The notes: a model not told the origin generated them from the letters alone. Positions 9,831-20,523 are shown, counted from the first letter of the stretch. The stretch is 64,000 bases of DNA from Klebsiella michiganensis (GCF_002925905.1 NZ_PRDB01000010.1:180640-244639), one strand, 5' to 3'. A program made the numbers and translations.

Positions 9831-9911
9831 TTATGAGCGGGCAAAAAGTAAAACCAGCCCCCGTCCCCGGGTCAGCATAAGAATGCCCATCACCAGCAGG
9901 TAGATTTGCAC
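9831..9911 (-). CDS. Candidate small membrane peptide (26 aa)
   Basis: Possible small gene in the 281-base gap between purE and lpxH, which otherwise holds only the PurR operator. From a GTG at 9911 the frame gives a short hydrophobic helix with a basic turn (IYLLVMGILMLTRGRG then LVLLFARS) and ends TAA. The frame stays open upstream to the end of lpxH, so a different start or a relic of a longer gene is possible. No good ribosome site is seen before the GTG. I do not recognise the peptide. This is a weak call based only on its membrane-like composition. Confidence 0.25.
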   Translation of the reverse strand: MQIYLLVMGILMLTRGRGLVLLFARS

Positions 9912-9973
9912 AACGCGCTCATCGTGCGGCCCGGATAAATCGCGGAAAAAGAAAGAATCAGCCCTTGCCGGGG

Positions 9974-10696
9974 CTAGAAAGGAAAATGAATCAGCTCAAC
10001 GTCTTCTGGCGTCACTTTGACCATAGAGCCCTGGCTATGCCAGGCGCCGAGCACCACGCGGTACGCGGTCTGGCCGTTGGCTTCTAGCGGGTGGACGGCG
10101 GGGCGGTGCGTATGCCCGTGAATCAGCCACTGAACGCGATGTTTCTCCATGACGTCAACCACCGCCTGGGGATTCACATCCATAATTTCCATCGACTTGC
10201 TGCTGTTGGCCGCTTTGCTGTCGGCGCGCATTCTGGCGGCGATACGGCGGCGGATAAACAGCGGCAGGGCCAGAAACAGGCGCTGGATCCAGGGATTGTG
10301 AACTTTCGCGCGAAACGCCAGATAGCCTGCATCGTCGGTGCAGAGGGTGTCGCCGTGCATAATCAGCACCTTGCGCCCGTAGAGGTCGAGAAGCTTCTCT
10401 TCCGGCAGCAGGGTCATCGCGCTTTCGCGGGCAAAGCGCTTGCCGACGAGAAAGTCGCGGTTGCCGTGAAGGAAGTAGCAGGGGACGCCGGAATCGGCCA
10501 GCGCTTTGAGCGCTGCGGCGATTTGCCGATGCAGCGGGTTAGGATCGTCATCGCCGATCCAGGCTTCAAAGAGATCGCCGAGGATATACAGGGCGTCCGC
10601 CCTGCGGGCTTCCCCCTGTAAAAAGCGCAGAAAACCGGCGGTAATCGCCGGTTCTTCCGTTTGCAGATGCAAATCCGCAATAAAAAGTGTCGCCAC
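9974..10696 (-). CDS. lpxH: UDP-2,3-diacylglucosamine diphosphatase
   Basis: Peripheral inner-membrane enzyme of lipid A synthesis that cleaves UDP-2,3-diacylglucosamine to lipid X and UMP. It has 240 residues. It carries the calcineurin-like metal-binding motifs in order: ADLHL near residue 7, GDLFEAW near 41, GNRD near 79, HGDT near 114 and HGHTHRP near 195. It starts 3 bases after the ppiB stop codon on the same strand, so ppiB-lpxH form an operon as in E. coli. Confidence 0.97.
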   Translation of the reverse strand: MATLFIADLHLQTEEPAITAGFLRFLQGEARRADALYILGDLFEAWIGDDDPNPLHRQIAAALKALADSGVPCYFLHGNRDFLVGKRFARESAMTLLPEEKLLDLYGRKVLIMHGDTLCTDDAGYLAFRAKVHNPWIQRLFLALPLFIRRRIAARMRADSKAANSSKSMEIMDVNPQAVVDVMEKHRVQWLIHGHTHRPAVHPLEANGQTAYRVVLGAWHSQGSMVKVTPEDVELIHFPF

Positions 10697-10699
10697 GAA

Positions 10700-11194
10700 T
10701 TATTCGCTAACGGTGACGCTTTTGATCACAACATCTTCTTTCGGCACATCCTGGTGCATGCCGCTGCGGCCGGTGGCGACCGCTTTGATTTTGTCGACCA
10801 CGTCCATCCCTTCAACGACTTCTGCGAATACGCAGTAGCCCCAACCCTGCAGGCTTTCGCCGGAGAAGTTCAGGAAGTCGTTATCGGCGACGTTGATGAA
10901 GAACTGCGCGGTGGCGGAGTGGGGCGCCTGAGTACGGGCCATCGCCAGCGTACCGCGGGTGTTTTTCAGACCGTTGTTCGCTTCGTTCTGAATAGGAGAT
11001 TTGGTGGTTTTCTGATTCATGCCCGGCTCAAAACCGCCGCCCTGAATCATAAAGCCGTTGATTACACGGTGGAAAATAGTGTTGTCGTAGAAACCTTCAC
11101 GACAGTAGTCCAGGAAGTTTTTAACTGTTTCCGGCGCTTTGTCGTCAAACGTCTTGATTACGATATCGCCATGATTGGTGTGGAAAGTAACCAT
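10700..11194 (-). CDS. ppiB: Peptidyl-prolyl cis-trans isomerase B (cyclophilin)
   Basis: Cytoplasmic cyclophilin-type prolyl isomerase of 164 residues, the same as E. coli PpiB. The core reads [13 protein letters not shown], then a conserved MART segment and QFFINVADN. The ATG at 11194 gives [12 protein letters not shown] and the family length; a longer in-frame extension upstream overlaps the promoter region and has no family counterpart. It is followed by lpxH after 3 bases and is divergent from cysS. Confidence 0.96.
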   Translation of the reverse strand: MVTFHTNHGDIVIKTFDDKAPETVKNFLDYCREGFYDNTIFHRVINGFMIQGGGFEPGMNQKTTKSPIQNEANNGLKNTRGTLAMARTQAPHSATAQFFINVADNDFLNFSGESLQGWGYCVFAEVVEGMDVVDKIKAVATGRSGMHQDVPKEDVVIKSVTVSE

Positions 11195-11367
11195 TTTTGC
11201 ATCCTGTTCCGATGATTGTGGTGCCTGCACCCGGAGTCGGGTGAGATATAGGGGGCTGTTATAGCATAACCGCGGGGTTGGATCACCTTGCAATGTGTGC
11301 TGCTTCGGGGTTGAATTAAGGTTAGAATACGCGACTTATATCCACACACGTCTACACGGAATCTTCG

Positions 11368-12753
11368 ATGTTAAAAATTTTTAATACACTGACGCGCCAA
11401 AAAGAAGAATTTAAACCTATCCATGCCGGGGAAGTTGGCATGTACGTGTGTGGTATTACCGTTTATGACCTCTGTCACATCGGCCATGGCCGTACCTTCG
11501 TCTCATTCGATGTGGTCGCGCGCTACCTGCGTTTCCTGGGCTACAAGCTAAAGTACGTGCGCAATATCACCGATATCGACGACAAAATCATTAAGCGTGC
11601 TAATGAAAACGGCGAAAGCTTTGTTGCGCTGGTGGATCGCATGATTGCCGAGATGCACAAAGACTTCGACGCGCTGAATATCCTGCGCCCGGATATGGAG
11701 CCGCGAGCGACTCATCACATTGCGGAAATTATTGAGATTACCGAGCAGCTGATCGCTAAAGGCCACGCGTATGTTGCCGACAACGGCGACGTCATGTTCG
11801 ATGTGCCGACCGATCCGAACTATGGCCAGCTGTCGCGTCAGGATCTCGACCAGCTGCAGGCCGGCGCGCGCGTTGATGTCGTTGACGTCAAGCATAATCC
11901 AATGGACTTTGTGCTGTGGAAAATGTCGAAAGAGGGCGAGCCAAGCTGGCCGTCGCCGTGGGGCGCGGGCCGTCCAGGCTGGCACATTGAGTGTTCAGCG
12001 ATGAACTGCAAACAGCTGGGCAACCATTTTGATATTCACGGCGGTGGTTCGGATCTGATGTTCCCGCACCATGAAAACGAAATCGCCCAGTCCACCTGCG
12101 CCCACGACGGCGAGTACGTCAATTACTGGATGCACTCCGGGATGGTGATGGTTGACCGCGAGAAGATGTCAAAATCGCTGGGCAACTTCTTTACCGTGCG
12201 CGACGTGCTGAAGTTCTACGACGCGGAAACTATTCGCTACTTCCTGATGTCCGGCCACTATCGCAGCCAGCTGAACTACAGCGAAGAGAACTTAAAGCAG
12301 GCGCGTTCCGCGCTGGAGCGTCTGTATACCGCGCTGCGCGGAACCGACAAAACCGCAGAGCCGGCCGGCGGCGAGGCGTTTGAGGCGCGCTTTATCGAAG
12401 CGATGGACGACGATTTTAATACTCCGGAAGCCTATTCCGTGCTGTTCGATATGGCGCGTGAGGTTAACCGCCTGAAAACCGAAGATGCCGCCGCGGCCAA
12501 CGCGATGGCGGCGCATATGCGCAAGCTCTCTTCGGTGCTGGGGCTGCTGGAACAGGAGCCGGATGCTTTCCTGCAGAGCGGCGCGCAGGCGGACGACGGG
12601 GAAGTGGCGGAAATTGAGTCGTTGATCCAGCAGCGTCTGGACGCGCGTAAAGCGAAAGACTGGGCGGCGGCGGATGCCGCGCGTGACCGTCTCAACGAGA
12701 TGGGCATCGTGCTGGAAGATGGCCCGCAGGGCACCACCTGGCGCCGTAAGTAG
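11368..12753 (+). CDS. cysS: Cysteinyl-tRNA synthetase
   Basis: Class I aminoacyl-tRNA synthetase that charges tRNA-Cys. It has 461 residues as in E. coli. The Zn ligand Cys is in [16 protein letters not shown], which also holds the HIGH signature near residue 37. A second Zn region is [10 protein letters not shown], with [15 protein letters not shown] following. The KMSKS loop is intact near residue 266 ([10 protein letters not shown]). It stands alone, divergent from ppiB, and ends in a clear intrinsic terminator. Confidence 0.98.
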   Translation: MLKIFNTLTRQKEEFKPIHAGEVGMYVCGITVYDLCHIGHGRTFVSFDVVARYLRFLGYKLKYVRNITDIDDKIIKRANENGESFVALVDRMIAEMHKDFDALNILRPDMEPRATHHIAEIIEITEQLIAKGHAYVADNGDVMFDVPTDPNYGQLSRQDLDQLQAGARVDVVDVKHNPMDFVLWKMSKEGEPSWPSPWGAGRPGWHIECSAMNCKQLGNHFDIHGGGSDLMFPHHENEIAQSTCAHDGEYVNYWMHSGMVMVDREKMSKSLGNFFTVRDVLKFYDAETIRYFLMSGHYRSQLNYSEENLKQARSALERLYTALRGTDKTAEPAGGEAFEARFIEAMDDDFNTPEAYSVLFDMAREVNRLKTEDAAAANAMAAHMRKLSSVLGLLEQEPDAFLQSGAQADDGEVAEIESLIQQRLDARKAKDWAAADAARDRLNEMGIVLEDGPQGTTWRRK

Positions 12754-12771
12754 TCTCATTCTCTCTTTTTA

Positions 12772-12797
12772 GCCGGGGCCATCCCCGGCATTTTTTT
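12772..12797 (+). terminator. Rho-independent terminator of cysS
   Basis: Stem GCCGGGG/CCCCGGC with a four-base loop (12772-12789), followed by seven T residues. It starts 18 bases after the cysS stop codon. Confidence 0.9.
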
Positions 12798-13019
12798 GCC
12801 CCGACTCAGGCTAAGAAACGAAGCGCGGTCCTGATTTCGCCTTCGTACGTTCCCGGCCAGCGGCTGCAGCGTTCGTTGGGAAGAAGAGGTATCAGGCGGA
12901 AGTGCAGGTTGCCGGAGGCAGCCAGGGGAGCGGCTGTGCTACACAGGACGTGATATCGGAAGATGGCGGCGCTGACTGAAGTGCAGAAAAACGAGAGATC
13001 ATCTGTCGGGGTGGGGGGA

Positions 13020-13041
13020 CAGGCGCCGGTTGCGGCGCCTG
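13020..13041 (-). terminator. Hairpin downstream of ybcJ
   Basis: Near-perfect GC-rich inverted repeat CAGGCGCC/GGCGCCTG just past the ybcJ stop on the minus strand. It lacks a T-run, so it is either a rho-assisted end or an mRNA-stabilising hairpin. The stretch 12798-13019 between it and the cysS terminator shows no gene; E. coli carries ybcI there, which is absent here. Confidence 0.5.
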
Positions 13042-13047
13042 AACGTT

Positions 13048-13260
13048 TTACTCGGTAACGGTAACGCTCTGACCTTCAAAGCTCACCGTTTGACCGGCGA
13101 CGATTTTGCAGCGCTTGCGGGTTTCCACCACGCCGTCAACGTTGACCAGGCCGTCGGCAATAGCGATTTTCGCCTGCGCGCCGCTTTCGCTCCAGCCTTC
13201 CAGCTTCAGCAGGTCGCACAGTTCAACGTGCGGGTGTTTGCCTAAAGAAAAATTCGCCAT
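13048..13260 (-). CDS. ybcJ: S4-domain RNA-binding protein YbcJ
   Basis: Small protein of 70 residues consisting of one S4-like RNA-binding domain: LCDLLKLEGWSESGAQAKIA followed by DGLVNVDGVVETRKRCKI. The E. coli protein YbcJ is a structurally known S4-type protein without a firmly assigned role. The start lies two bases from the folD stop on the same strand, so it is the second gene of folD-ybcJ. Confidence 0.92.
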   Translation of the reverse strand: MANFSLGKHPHVELCDLLKLEGWSESGAQAKIAIADGLVNVDGVVETRKRCKIVAGQTVSFEGQSVTVTE

Positions 13261-13261
13261 C

Positions 13262-14128
13262 TCAGGCCTCCTGAATGTCGTGATACTCTTCGCACGCCTG
13301 CAGCGTGTTCTGAATGAGGGTGGCTACGGTCATCGGGCCGACGCCGCCGGGAACCGGCGTGATGTACGACGCGCGCGCGGCGGCATCTTCATAGACCACA
13401 TCGCCAACCACTTTGCCGCTTTCCAGGCGGTTAATCCCGACATCGATCACGATCGCGCCTTCTTTAATCCATTCGCCCGGAATAAAGCCCGGTTTACCGA
13501 CAGCCACGATCAGCAGGTCGGCATTTTCGACGTGATGACGCAGGTTTTTGGTAAAACGGTGGGTGACGGTGGTGGTGCAGCCTGCCAGCAGCAGCTCCAT
13601 GCTCATCGGGCGTCCGACAATATTGGAGGCGCCAATGACCACCGCGTTCAGGCCGTAGGTATCAATGTTGTAACGCTCAAGCAGCGTGACGATCCCACGC
13701 GGCGTGCACGGACGCAGACGCGGCGCGCGCTGGCACAGACGGCCCACGTTATACGGGTGGAAACCGTCAACGTCTTTGTCCGGCGAAATGCGCTCCAGCA
13801 CTTTGACATTATCAATGCCGGCGGGCAGCGGCAGCTGGACCAGAATGCCGTCGATGGCGCTATCCGCATTCAGGGTGTCGATGAGTTCCAGCAGATCCGC
13901 TTCGCTGGTGGTTTCCGGGAGATCGTACGAGCGGGAGACGAAGCCTACCTCTTCACACGCTTTGCGCTTGCTGCCGACATAAATCTGCGATGCCGGGTTG
14001 CTGCCGACCAGCACGACGGCTAACCCTGGAGCACGAAATCCGGCCGCAACGCGCGCCTTCACTTTTTCCGCAACCTCAGAGCGTACCTGCTGCGCAATCG
14101 TTTTACCGTCAATAATTTTTGCTGCCAT
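13262..14128 (-). CDS. folD: Methylenetetrahydrofolate dehydrogenase / cyclohydrolase
   Basis: Bifunctional cytoplasmic enzyme interconverting 5,10-methylene-THF and 10-formyl-THF with NADP. It has 288 residues as in E. coli. Family signatures: [20 protein letters not shown] with catalytic Tyr/Lys near residue 50, [10 protein letters not shown] near 95, and [14 protein letters not shown] at the C-terminus. It precedes ybcJ. In E. coli the interval between folD and argU is where prophage DLP12 is inserted; here folD and argU are separated only by a 340-base spacer. Confidence 0.97.
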   Translation of the reverse strand: MAAKIIDGKTIAQQVRSEVAEKVKARVAAGFRAPGLAVVLVGSNPASQIYVGSKRKACEEVGFVSRSYDLPETTSEADLLELIDTLNADSAIDGILVQLPLPAGIDNVKVLERISPDKDVDGFHPYNVGRLCQRAPRLRPCTPRGIVTLLERYNIDTYGLNAVVIGASNIVGRPMSMELLLAGCTTTVTHRFTKNLRHHVENADLLIVAVGKPGFIPGEWIKEGAIVIDVGINRLESGKVVGDVVYEDAAARASYITPVPGGVGPMTVATLIQNTLQACEEYHDIQEA

Positions 14129-14404
14129 CAGAGAGAGGATTCCATCTGTATCTTTACGAAAGGGGGATGGCGATATTTTGTCAGAAGCCAGCCCCGCTGT
14201 CAGTCTTCGTTTAAGATTTTATCTTTCTTAGGCGTTGCAGAGGCTGAAAAACGGGCCTGACCGCGCTGCGAATGGCGCAAAAAGGAGCCCGGGAGCCGAA
14301 GAAAGGTTAACGTGCAGAAACATAAGGTTGGATAAACTTTATACTGCTTTTGCGGCATAAGCCGCCAGCCTGCACAGGCAAGCGCAGTTTCGCGGCAAAA
14401 TACA
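14129..14404. other. folD upstream region without genes
   Basis: Non-coding spacer upstream of the leftward folD and rightward argU. It should contain the folD promoter, but I do not see a convincing pair of boxes. No open frame of interest and no integrase relic was found. Confidence 0.6.
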
Positions 14405-14432
14405 TTGACTCATCAGGCGTGGACCGTATAAT
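14405..14432 (+). promoter_or_regulatory. argU promoter
   Basis: TTGACT (14405-14410) and a perfect TATAAT (14427-14432) with a 16-base spacer, ending 36 bases before the mature tRNA. Confidence 0.8.
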
Positions 14433-14468
14433 TCCGGCGATTGCACATCATGAAGCTCGCTTCTCAAT

Positions 14469-14545
14469 GCGCCCTTAGCTCAGCTGGATAGAGCAACGGC
14501 CTTCTAAGCCGTAGGTCACAGGTTCGAACCCTGTAGGGCGTACCA
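14469..14545 (+). tRNA. argU: tRNA-Arg, anticodon TCT
   Basis: Complete 77-base cloverleaf including encoded CCA. The acceptor stem is GCGCCCT paired with AGGGCGT (G-T at the first pair), the D-arm is AGCTCAGCTGGATAGAGC, the anticodon loop is CTTCTAA (anticodon TCT, reading rare AGA codons), and the T-arm is CAGGTTCGAACCCTG. It matches E. coli argU in sequence and in position next to folD. argU is a classical attachment site for integrative elements; the AT-richer DNA that follows fits such an island, though no integrase or repeated tRNA 3' end was found in this window. Confidence 0.97.
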
Positions 14546-14973
14546 TTTTTTTGTTAAGAATCCTCTGCCAAATCCTCTTCCCTTACCTTTTACTCCCTGG
14601 AATGAGTCTTTTTCTATGACTGGCTTTATCGAAGCCTACGCAGGTGTAAACGAATCAGGGCGGCGCAGAAGACTTTTACGGGCTTATTTCATTCAGGCGA
14701 ATAGGGGCGTCCTCAATCCACCAATAAAAGGAACGGCAGAGCCAAATGAGAGATAATACCAACTCATTAATGGTGGCGAATTGCATCGGTTGGTTACAGC
14801 AGTAGGTCTTTCGTTGATTGAGGGATGCGTAGTAATATAGGCAGATACAGTCTAAAATATTTGAGTTAGTATATTCGCCATTGAATCACATAATATTCCG
14901 GGTCGGATGAAATATATGAAACTATGAGGATGCTATAGCATTCAATCATGGAACATGCCGCTAAGGACAGTAT
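14546..14973. other. Gene-free stretch behind argU
   Basis: 428 bases without a convincing gene on either strand and with lower GC than the core. No integrase, attachment repeat or clear tRNA terminator was seen. It probably marks the junction of the accessory island and may hold decayed sequence. Confidence 0.6.
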
Positions 14974-15456
14974 ATGAATATAACTGAAGATAATCTCAAT
15001 GAAACAATTGATTTGCTGAATGATTTAATTTGCGATGAAAATTTGTTAACACGCACGGAACGCCTTGATTTGGTCCGGGCTGTTGCCGCCATCGGGGCGA
15101 TGAAAGCACGTGTTGCTATACTGTCTTCACAAAAATCTTCGTCGGTAAAAAAGAGTGGAGAAAAGAAAGAAAAGGTTATCGATCCACGGTTTCCAAACGC
15201 TGGCATACCCTGGAATGATAATGATGAGTCCATGCTACGGGAAGTATTAGAGCCTATTCCGGAGGAGGAGATAGGAGAGCATCTCTTCTGGCTGGCTGAA
15301 AAGCTTGGGCGCACTCCTTATAGCGTAGCTTGTAAGATAGCTCAGATAAAAAAATTACCTGCAGAATGGAAAGATAGCTTCCGTAAAATTTCCGATCGGA
15401 TTCGCGATTCGAAAATGACGATTAGCGAATATATTCAAGCTAAAGGCCATGAATAG
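14974..15456 (+). CDS. Unknown protein with SANT/Myb-like C-terminal half
   Basis: 160-residue protein I do not recognise. The N-terminal 60 residues are acidic and helical, followed by a charged linker of Ser and Lys. The second half reads GIPWNDNDESMLREVL, then HLFWLAEKLGRTPYSVACKI, a pattern like the small SANT/Myb-type helix-turn-helix found in proteins of mobile elements (a trailing helix with RTPYSV). It is therefore probably nucleic-acid binding. The codon use is AT-rich relative to the core genes. No operon partner is seen; the next gene starts 210 bases later. Confidence 0.6.
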   Translation: MNITEDNLNETIDLLNDLICDENLLTRTERLDLVRAVAAIGAMKARVAILSSQKSSSVKKSGEKKEKVIDPRFPNAGIPWNDNDESMLREVLEPIPEEEIGEHLFWLAEKLGRTPYSVACKIAQIKKLPAEWKDSFRKISDRIRDSKMTISEYIQAKGHE

Positions 15457-15666
15457 GCGCGGAATAAGATTCGAGCCCACATGGCTTTGAGGCACTTTTT
15501 AGTACAGGATCTGCGTGCAAGCTGCAGGCAGATCGACTGTATAACGATTTCTTGTGACGTTACCAAAAAATATTTTCAGAGATATTCGGCACTATTGAGA
15601 AAGATCAATATGCTGTTTCTTGCTGCCGCGTAATTTGAGTTGTCCTCTCTCACAAGAGCAATCATT

Positions 15667-15963
15667 ATGGCCGTTAAACGACCCGTTACCGCCGTGTTAG
15701 TGTTGCTGTGCACTTTTATCGTCGGCGCTGCTGCTGCTAAAACACCGCAATTAACTGATGATCAAGTTAAGCAGCAAATTATTGAGGCTTCTATCGCTTC
15801 TTACCCCGGCGTTTGCGCTTGTCCGTTTAATCGGGCGAGAAACGGCAGTGCCTGCGGCAGGCGCAGTGCCTGGAGTAAAGCAGGAGGCTATGCGCCAGTT
15901 TGTTATAAGAAAGAAGTCACTCAAGAGATGATTAAACGCTGGCGTCAATCTCAACAAATATAA
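15667..15963 (+). CDS. Small secreted cysteine-containing protein, unknown role
   Basis: 98 residues with a signal peptide (about 1-23, ending GAAAA). The mature part has a compact cysteine pattern, GVCACPFNRARNGSACGRRSA, then YAPVCYK. This resembles a widespread family of small exported proteins with a YPG-CPCP-N-NGS-CG-RSA signature whose function I do not know. Four cysteines could form disulfides in the periplasm. The start at 15667 was chosen because the signal peptide begins there (MAVKRP) rather than at an upstream TTG. It is located in the argU accessory island. Confidence 0.7.
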   Translation: MAVKRPVTAVLVLLCTFIVGAAAAKTPQLTDDQVKQQIIEASIASYPGVCACPFNRARNGSACGRRSAWSKAGGYAPVCYKKEVTQEMIKRWRQSQQI

Positions 15964-16078
15964 ATATTTATCTCCGCTGGAAACTCAACGATAGTTTGCG
16001 CTGGAACCTGGTTTCAGAGAGTCCAGCAACACGCAGACTCTCTGGAAAAAGGGCAGAGGCACGCTCGTTTTCCTGGCC

Positions 16079-18253
16079 TCAGGCGCCGGTTTCATTTTTT
16101 ATTCGCCTGTTAATGTATTCCACGGCCTGAGAGACATCCATAATCCCATTTATCGCGTTCGTCACGCCCTGGCCGATAATAATTTCTGCCTGGCGCAGGT
16201 TGAAGGGCTTACCCTGCGTACCCTGCGACTCTCTTATCCCGACCATGCCCTTTTCATTCAATAAATTAAACCATGGATAGAGGTTCAGGACGTTCTGATC
16301 GTGACAAACCCCTGACCAGGCGCAGTTTCCTCCGAGCAGAACCAGATGACGCGCAATTTCATCGGAATAAAGCCAGTTGAAGAACTGTTCAACCTGCTTT
16401 TTCTTTTTGCTGTAGCGGGACATCCCAATGGATCCCCCTCCCAACTGTGGAAGCTGTCCCGGGACTGAAGCATAGCCGATAGTGGGAGCGATAGGGCTAT
16501 GCGCGACGTCGTTGAACAAATTGAGATACATGATCAACATGGCGAGGTTGCCGCGCTCAAACTGCTTAACGGCGTCACTCCACCATTCTCCTGAGAGATT
16601 CACGGCGACGGAGAGCTGTTGCAGGTATTGTTCAAGCGCCGTAGCGGCAAGCGAAGTCTCCAGTTGAACTGGTTCGCCTTCGCGAACCAGACGTCCGCCG
16701 AGCGCGTAGTAACGCAGCAGATATTCCGTGGCGATAAGCCCTGAGCTGCCTAAGGTCACCGCCGTGCCCATCGGGCGCAGCCTGTTATCCGGCTGATGCT
16801 GGCGACTGAAGAAAGCCGCTAACTCATCAAATTGCGCAAAGTTTTCGGGTAGGGTTAACTCTTTGCCCGTTGTTTCGTAGAACTTCCGTTTTATCGTCGC
16901 ATCTTCAAAGAGATCGCGTCGGTAAAACAGGAGCTGCATACTGGCATCAAAGGGGATGGCCCACGCGGTGCCATTCACCATGCTGAAGTGCTGTTGAATC
17001 TGGTCAGAAAAATGAGTCAGCAGCTGCGGCAGCGCAGGGGAAATCGACTCCAGCGGCAATAACGCTTTTTCTGCAAACCAGGGAAAACAGGCCATATCGA
17101 TGCGCAGGAGATCGTAATAGGGATGCAGATGAAGATGGGAAAGAATTTCAAACACTTCATCATAAGGATAAACCGCAAGATTTACCTTGATACCGGTCTG
17201 ACGATAAAAGTGAGGTAACAGCTTTTTCAGCGCATCGGTTGAGGGGCTGGGTAAAATTAACATATTCAACGTCGCCTCAGTCTCAGGCGGCTGGACGGAT
17301 TGGCCATCTAATGAAAATCCGCTATTTGTCAGAATTCGATGCGTTACCTGTTTTTTAGGCTGGCGAATATGGGAAGCGATGGCGGTACCCAGGCGACCAT
17401 AGTCCATCTGGTAGTTTGTGACGCCGTCGAAGGCTGCCGGAAGATTATCACTCAACTGCAGTATCTGCGGACAGGACTGCACGCTACCAAACCAGGCTGC
17501 CTGCGTCACGGCTCGCGTTTTATCACTATCCTGAGTGATGAAAATATCGGGGGGAACGCCGCGGAAAAAATCAAACGCTACGGTGTTAGACTCGCCCGCC
17601 TGCGAGGATAAAACGGTGAGCTTAGTCTGCGGACTTACTGTCCGGCAGGTCTCCTGTATCGCCTGCATAAAACATGCGCTATGAGCATATTCAAGTGGTT
17701 CGCAGAAGATACCGATATGGCCCGGCCGCTGCGCGAGCGCTCTTCTCGCAAGGTGTTCACCCGCAGTGACGTAATCGAGGCTGAAATAGTTGTCAGCTCC
17801 GGCAGGTTGCCGGTACGCAAAAAGGATCTGTTCCGCGGGCAGCTTAAGCATTTCATAATAAGGTTGGCTATTGCTCAGGCAGCTGACGGTAACAATGGTC
17901 TGGTAAGATTTTGCCGCCAGCATTTGCAGAATCTCCAGTTCCAGGCTGGGCAGATCGTTGGTCAGGTAAAGATCCAGCGGTTCGCTTAATGATGGCTGAC
18001 AGACCTGATGTAAGCCCCGGTAAAGCTGGTAATACTGCTCCGCATTAATGTCTGGCAGCAGTAGCGCCACCCCCTGGCTTTTACTGGCTCTTAACGATTG
18101 CGCCTGCGCATTTAACTGATAGCCCACTTCCTTAGCCGCTCGTTGAACCGCTTCAATCTTCTCAACGCTGACATTACCTCTGCCATTAAGTACGTTCGAG
18201 ACAGTGCCGTGTGACACACCGGCTAGCTTTGCTATGTCTTTGATTGTCGGCAT
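16079..18253 (-). CDS. LacI-type DNA-binding domain fused to a family 1 solute-binding domain
   Basis: Unusual 724-residue regulator. Residues 1-56 are a typical LacI helix-turn-helix (MPTIKDIAKLAGVSHGTVSN, hinge LNAQAQSLRASKS). Residues 57 to about 320 are a diverged LacI/periplasmic-binding-type domain. From about residue 325 to the end there is a second ligand-binding domain like extracellular sugar-binding proteins of the MalE/UgpB type (LPHFYRQTGIKVNLAVYPYD, GTAWAIPFDASMQLLFYRRDLF, a conserved GNLAMLI segment). No signal peptide is present, so the binding domain is used in the cytoplasm. It is divergent from the truncated metallo-hydrolase gene and probably regulated that cluster. Normal LacI proteins have about 340 residues. 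Confidence 0.85.
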   Translation of the reverse strand: MPTIKDIAKLAGVSHGTVSNVLNGRGNVSVEKIEAVQRAAKEVGYQLNAQAQSLRASKSQGVALLLPDINAEQYYQLYRGLHQVCQPSLSEPLDLYLTNDLPSLELEILQMLAAKSYQTIVTVSCLSNSQPYYEMLKLPAEQILFAYRQPAGADNYFSLDYVTAGEHLARRALAQRPGHIGIFCEPLEYAHSACFMQAIQETCRTVSPQTKLTVLSSQAGESNTVAFDFFRGVPPDIFITQDSDKTRAVTQAAWFGSVQSCPQILQLSDNLPAAFDGVTNYQMDYGRLGTAIASHIRQPKKQVTHRILTNSGFSLDGQSVQPPETEATLNMLILPSPSTDALKKLLPHFYRQTGIKVNLAVYPYDEVFEILSHLHLHPYYDLLRIDMACFPWFAEKALLPLESISPALPQLLTHFSDQIQQHFSMVNGTAWAIPFDASMQLLFYRRDLFEDATIKRKFYETTGKELTLPENFAQFDELAAFFSRQHQPDNRLRPMGTAVTLGSSGLIATEYLLRYYALGGRLVREGEPVQLETSLAATALEQYLQQLSVAVNLSGEWWSDAVKQFERGNLAMLIMYLNLFNDVAHSPIAPTIGYASVPGQLPQLGGGSIGMSRYSKKKKQVEQFFNWLYSDEIARHLVLLGGNCAWSGVCHDQNVLNLYPWFNLLNEKGMVGIRESQGTQGKPFNLRQAEIIIGQGVTNAINGIMDVSQAVEYINRRIKNETGA

Positions 18254-18586
18254 ATTTTAATCCTTACCCTCATGCGTTGATGCTAGCACGGCCTACCTCT
18301 GAAAACTATCGTTGCCGGTGTTATTTGAACGTTACAAAATAAATTTGTGTGATTTATAGACATTAAAAATATTAATCTTTTCCGGCTTGAGACGAGTAAC
18401 CATGTAGTAAAGATTGCAATTTGTTGAAATTTAACATAAATAAAATAAGTTTTTGAAGGTGATCACTTCTGGGATAAAAGATCATTGTTCCTGTTAAACG
18501 GCAGAACCATAATTGACACGTTCCAATTACTTTTGATTACATTTCTGATGATAAAAACAGCAACCTGTTAGTGATAAGAGGAAATC
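18254..18586. promoter_or_regulatory. Divergent AT-rich control region
   Basis: 333 bases between the LacI-type fusion gene and the metallo-hydrolase gene. Possible sites: a GTGATCAC palindrome at 18459-18466, an AACGTT core at 18328-18333 with partly symmetric flanks, and TTGACA at 18513-18518 as a -35 box for the rightward gene. Operator assignment is a guess. Confidence 0.45.
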
Positions 18587-19390
18587 ATGAAGATCCATTT
18601 TCTGGGAACGGCAGCGTCTGAAGGAATACCTAACCCGTTTTGCCGCTGCGAGCACTGTCAGCAAGCCCGTATACGTAAGGGAAAAGACATTCGTACACAC
18701 TCTTCCGCGATTATTGATGATGAACTGTTGATTGACGTCGCACCGGAATTTAGCCAGCAGCTGCTGCGCGACGGCATGGACGCAACTGAAATCAGGTCGC
18801 TTCTGTTTACCCATACTCATCCCGATCATTTCAACGTCGGCGATCTTTTCAGCCGAATGGAGGGTTACGGATTTGAGATTACCCATCCGCTGAATATCTT
18901 TGGGAACGATCGTGCGATTAACGGTGCGGCAGAGGTTTTGCCGGGCTATAGCGCAGAGCGCTTTGCCTTTCATTGCCTGGTGCCCTTCGTCACCGTAGAA
19001 ACCCGTGGTTATCGGATAACTCCGCTGCTGGCTAACCATGCTAAATGGGAGCTTTGTTATACCTGGTTTATCGAAAAAGAGGGCCAGTCAATATTTTACG
19101 GTCATGACTCTGGCTGGTTTCCTGAGCTCACCTGGCAGTGGCTGGAAGGAAAAAAAATCGATCTGGCCGTTCTGGAGTGTACCTACGGCTTTAATGGAGA
19201 AAATCGTACCAATAACCATATGAGTCTGGAAACGGTGTTCGCTGCCAGAGACAGACTGGCGGAACTGGGCTGCCTGAAGAAAACAAGTCAGCTTGTCGTC
19301 TCGCATATTTCACACAGCGGCGGTCTTCTGCACGATGAGCTAGGGAAGGTGCGAATAAGCAGGTCATTTCTTCCCAAGCTGACTCGCTGA
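18587..19390 (+). pseudogene. PhnP-like metallo-beta-lactamase-fold hydrolase, 3' end replaced by IS5
   Basis: MBL-fold phosphodiesterase-like protein. The N-terminus (FLGTAASEGIPNPFCRCEHC) resembles PhnP, which opens cyclic ribose phosphates; the metal motif is THTHPDHFN near residue 76, and further ligands are visible in GHDSG and VVSHISHSGG. From position 19344 the reading frame runs into the insertion element, so the last residues (about 15) are IS-encoded and the true C-terminus is missing. Most of the catalytic part remains, but activity is uncertain. AGAGGA precedes the ATG. It likely belonged to an operon with the truncated transporter on the far side of the IS. Confidence 0.8.
19344..19359 (+). 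repeat. IS5 left inverted repeat
   Basis: GGAAGGTGCGAATAAG; pairs with the right end with a single mismatch (T/C at position 13). Confidence 0.9.
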
Positions 19391-19490
19391 TTAAAATTTC
19401 GCGGATCTGGGCCGATTTTTTTCCCGCAAACACATCGAATCAGCCTATTTAGGCTATTTTTTCCACCATTTCTGGCGTTATTTCCGGTTT

Positions 19491-20516
<1,026 letters not shown>

Positions 20517-20523
20517 TCAGGAA

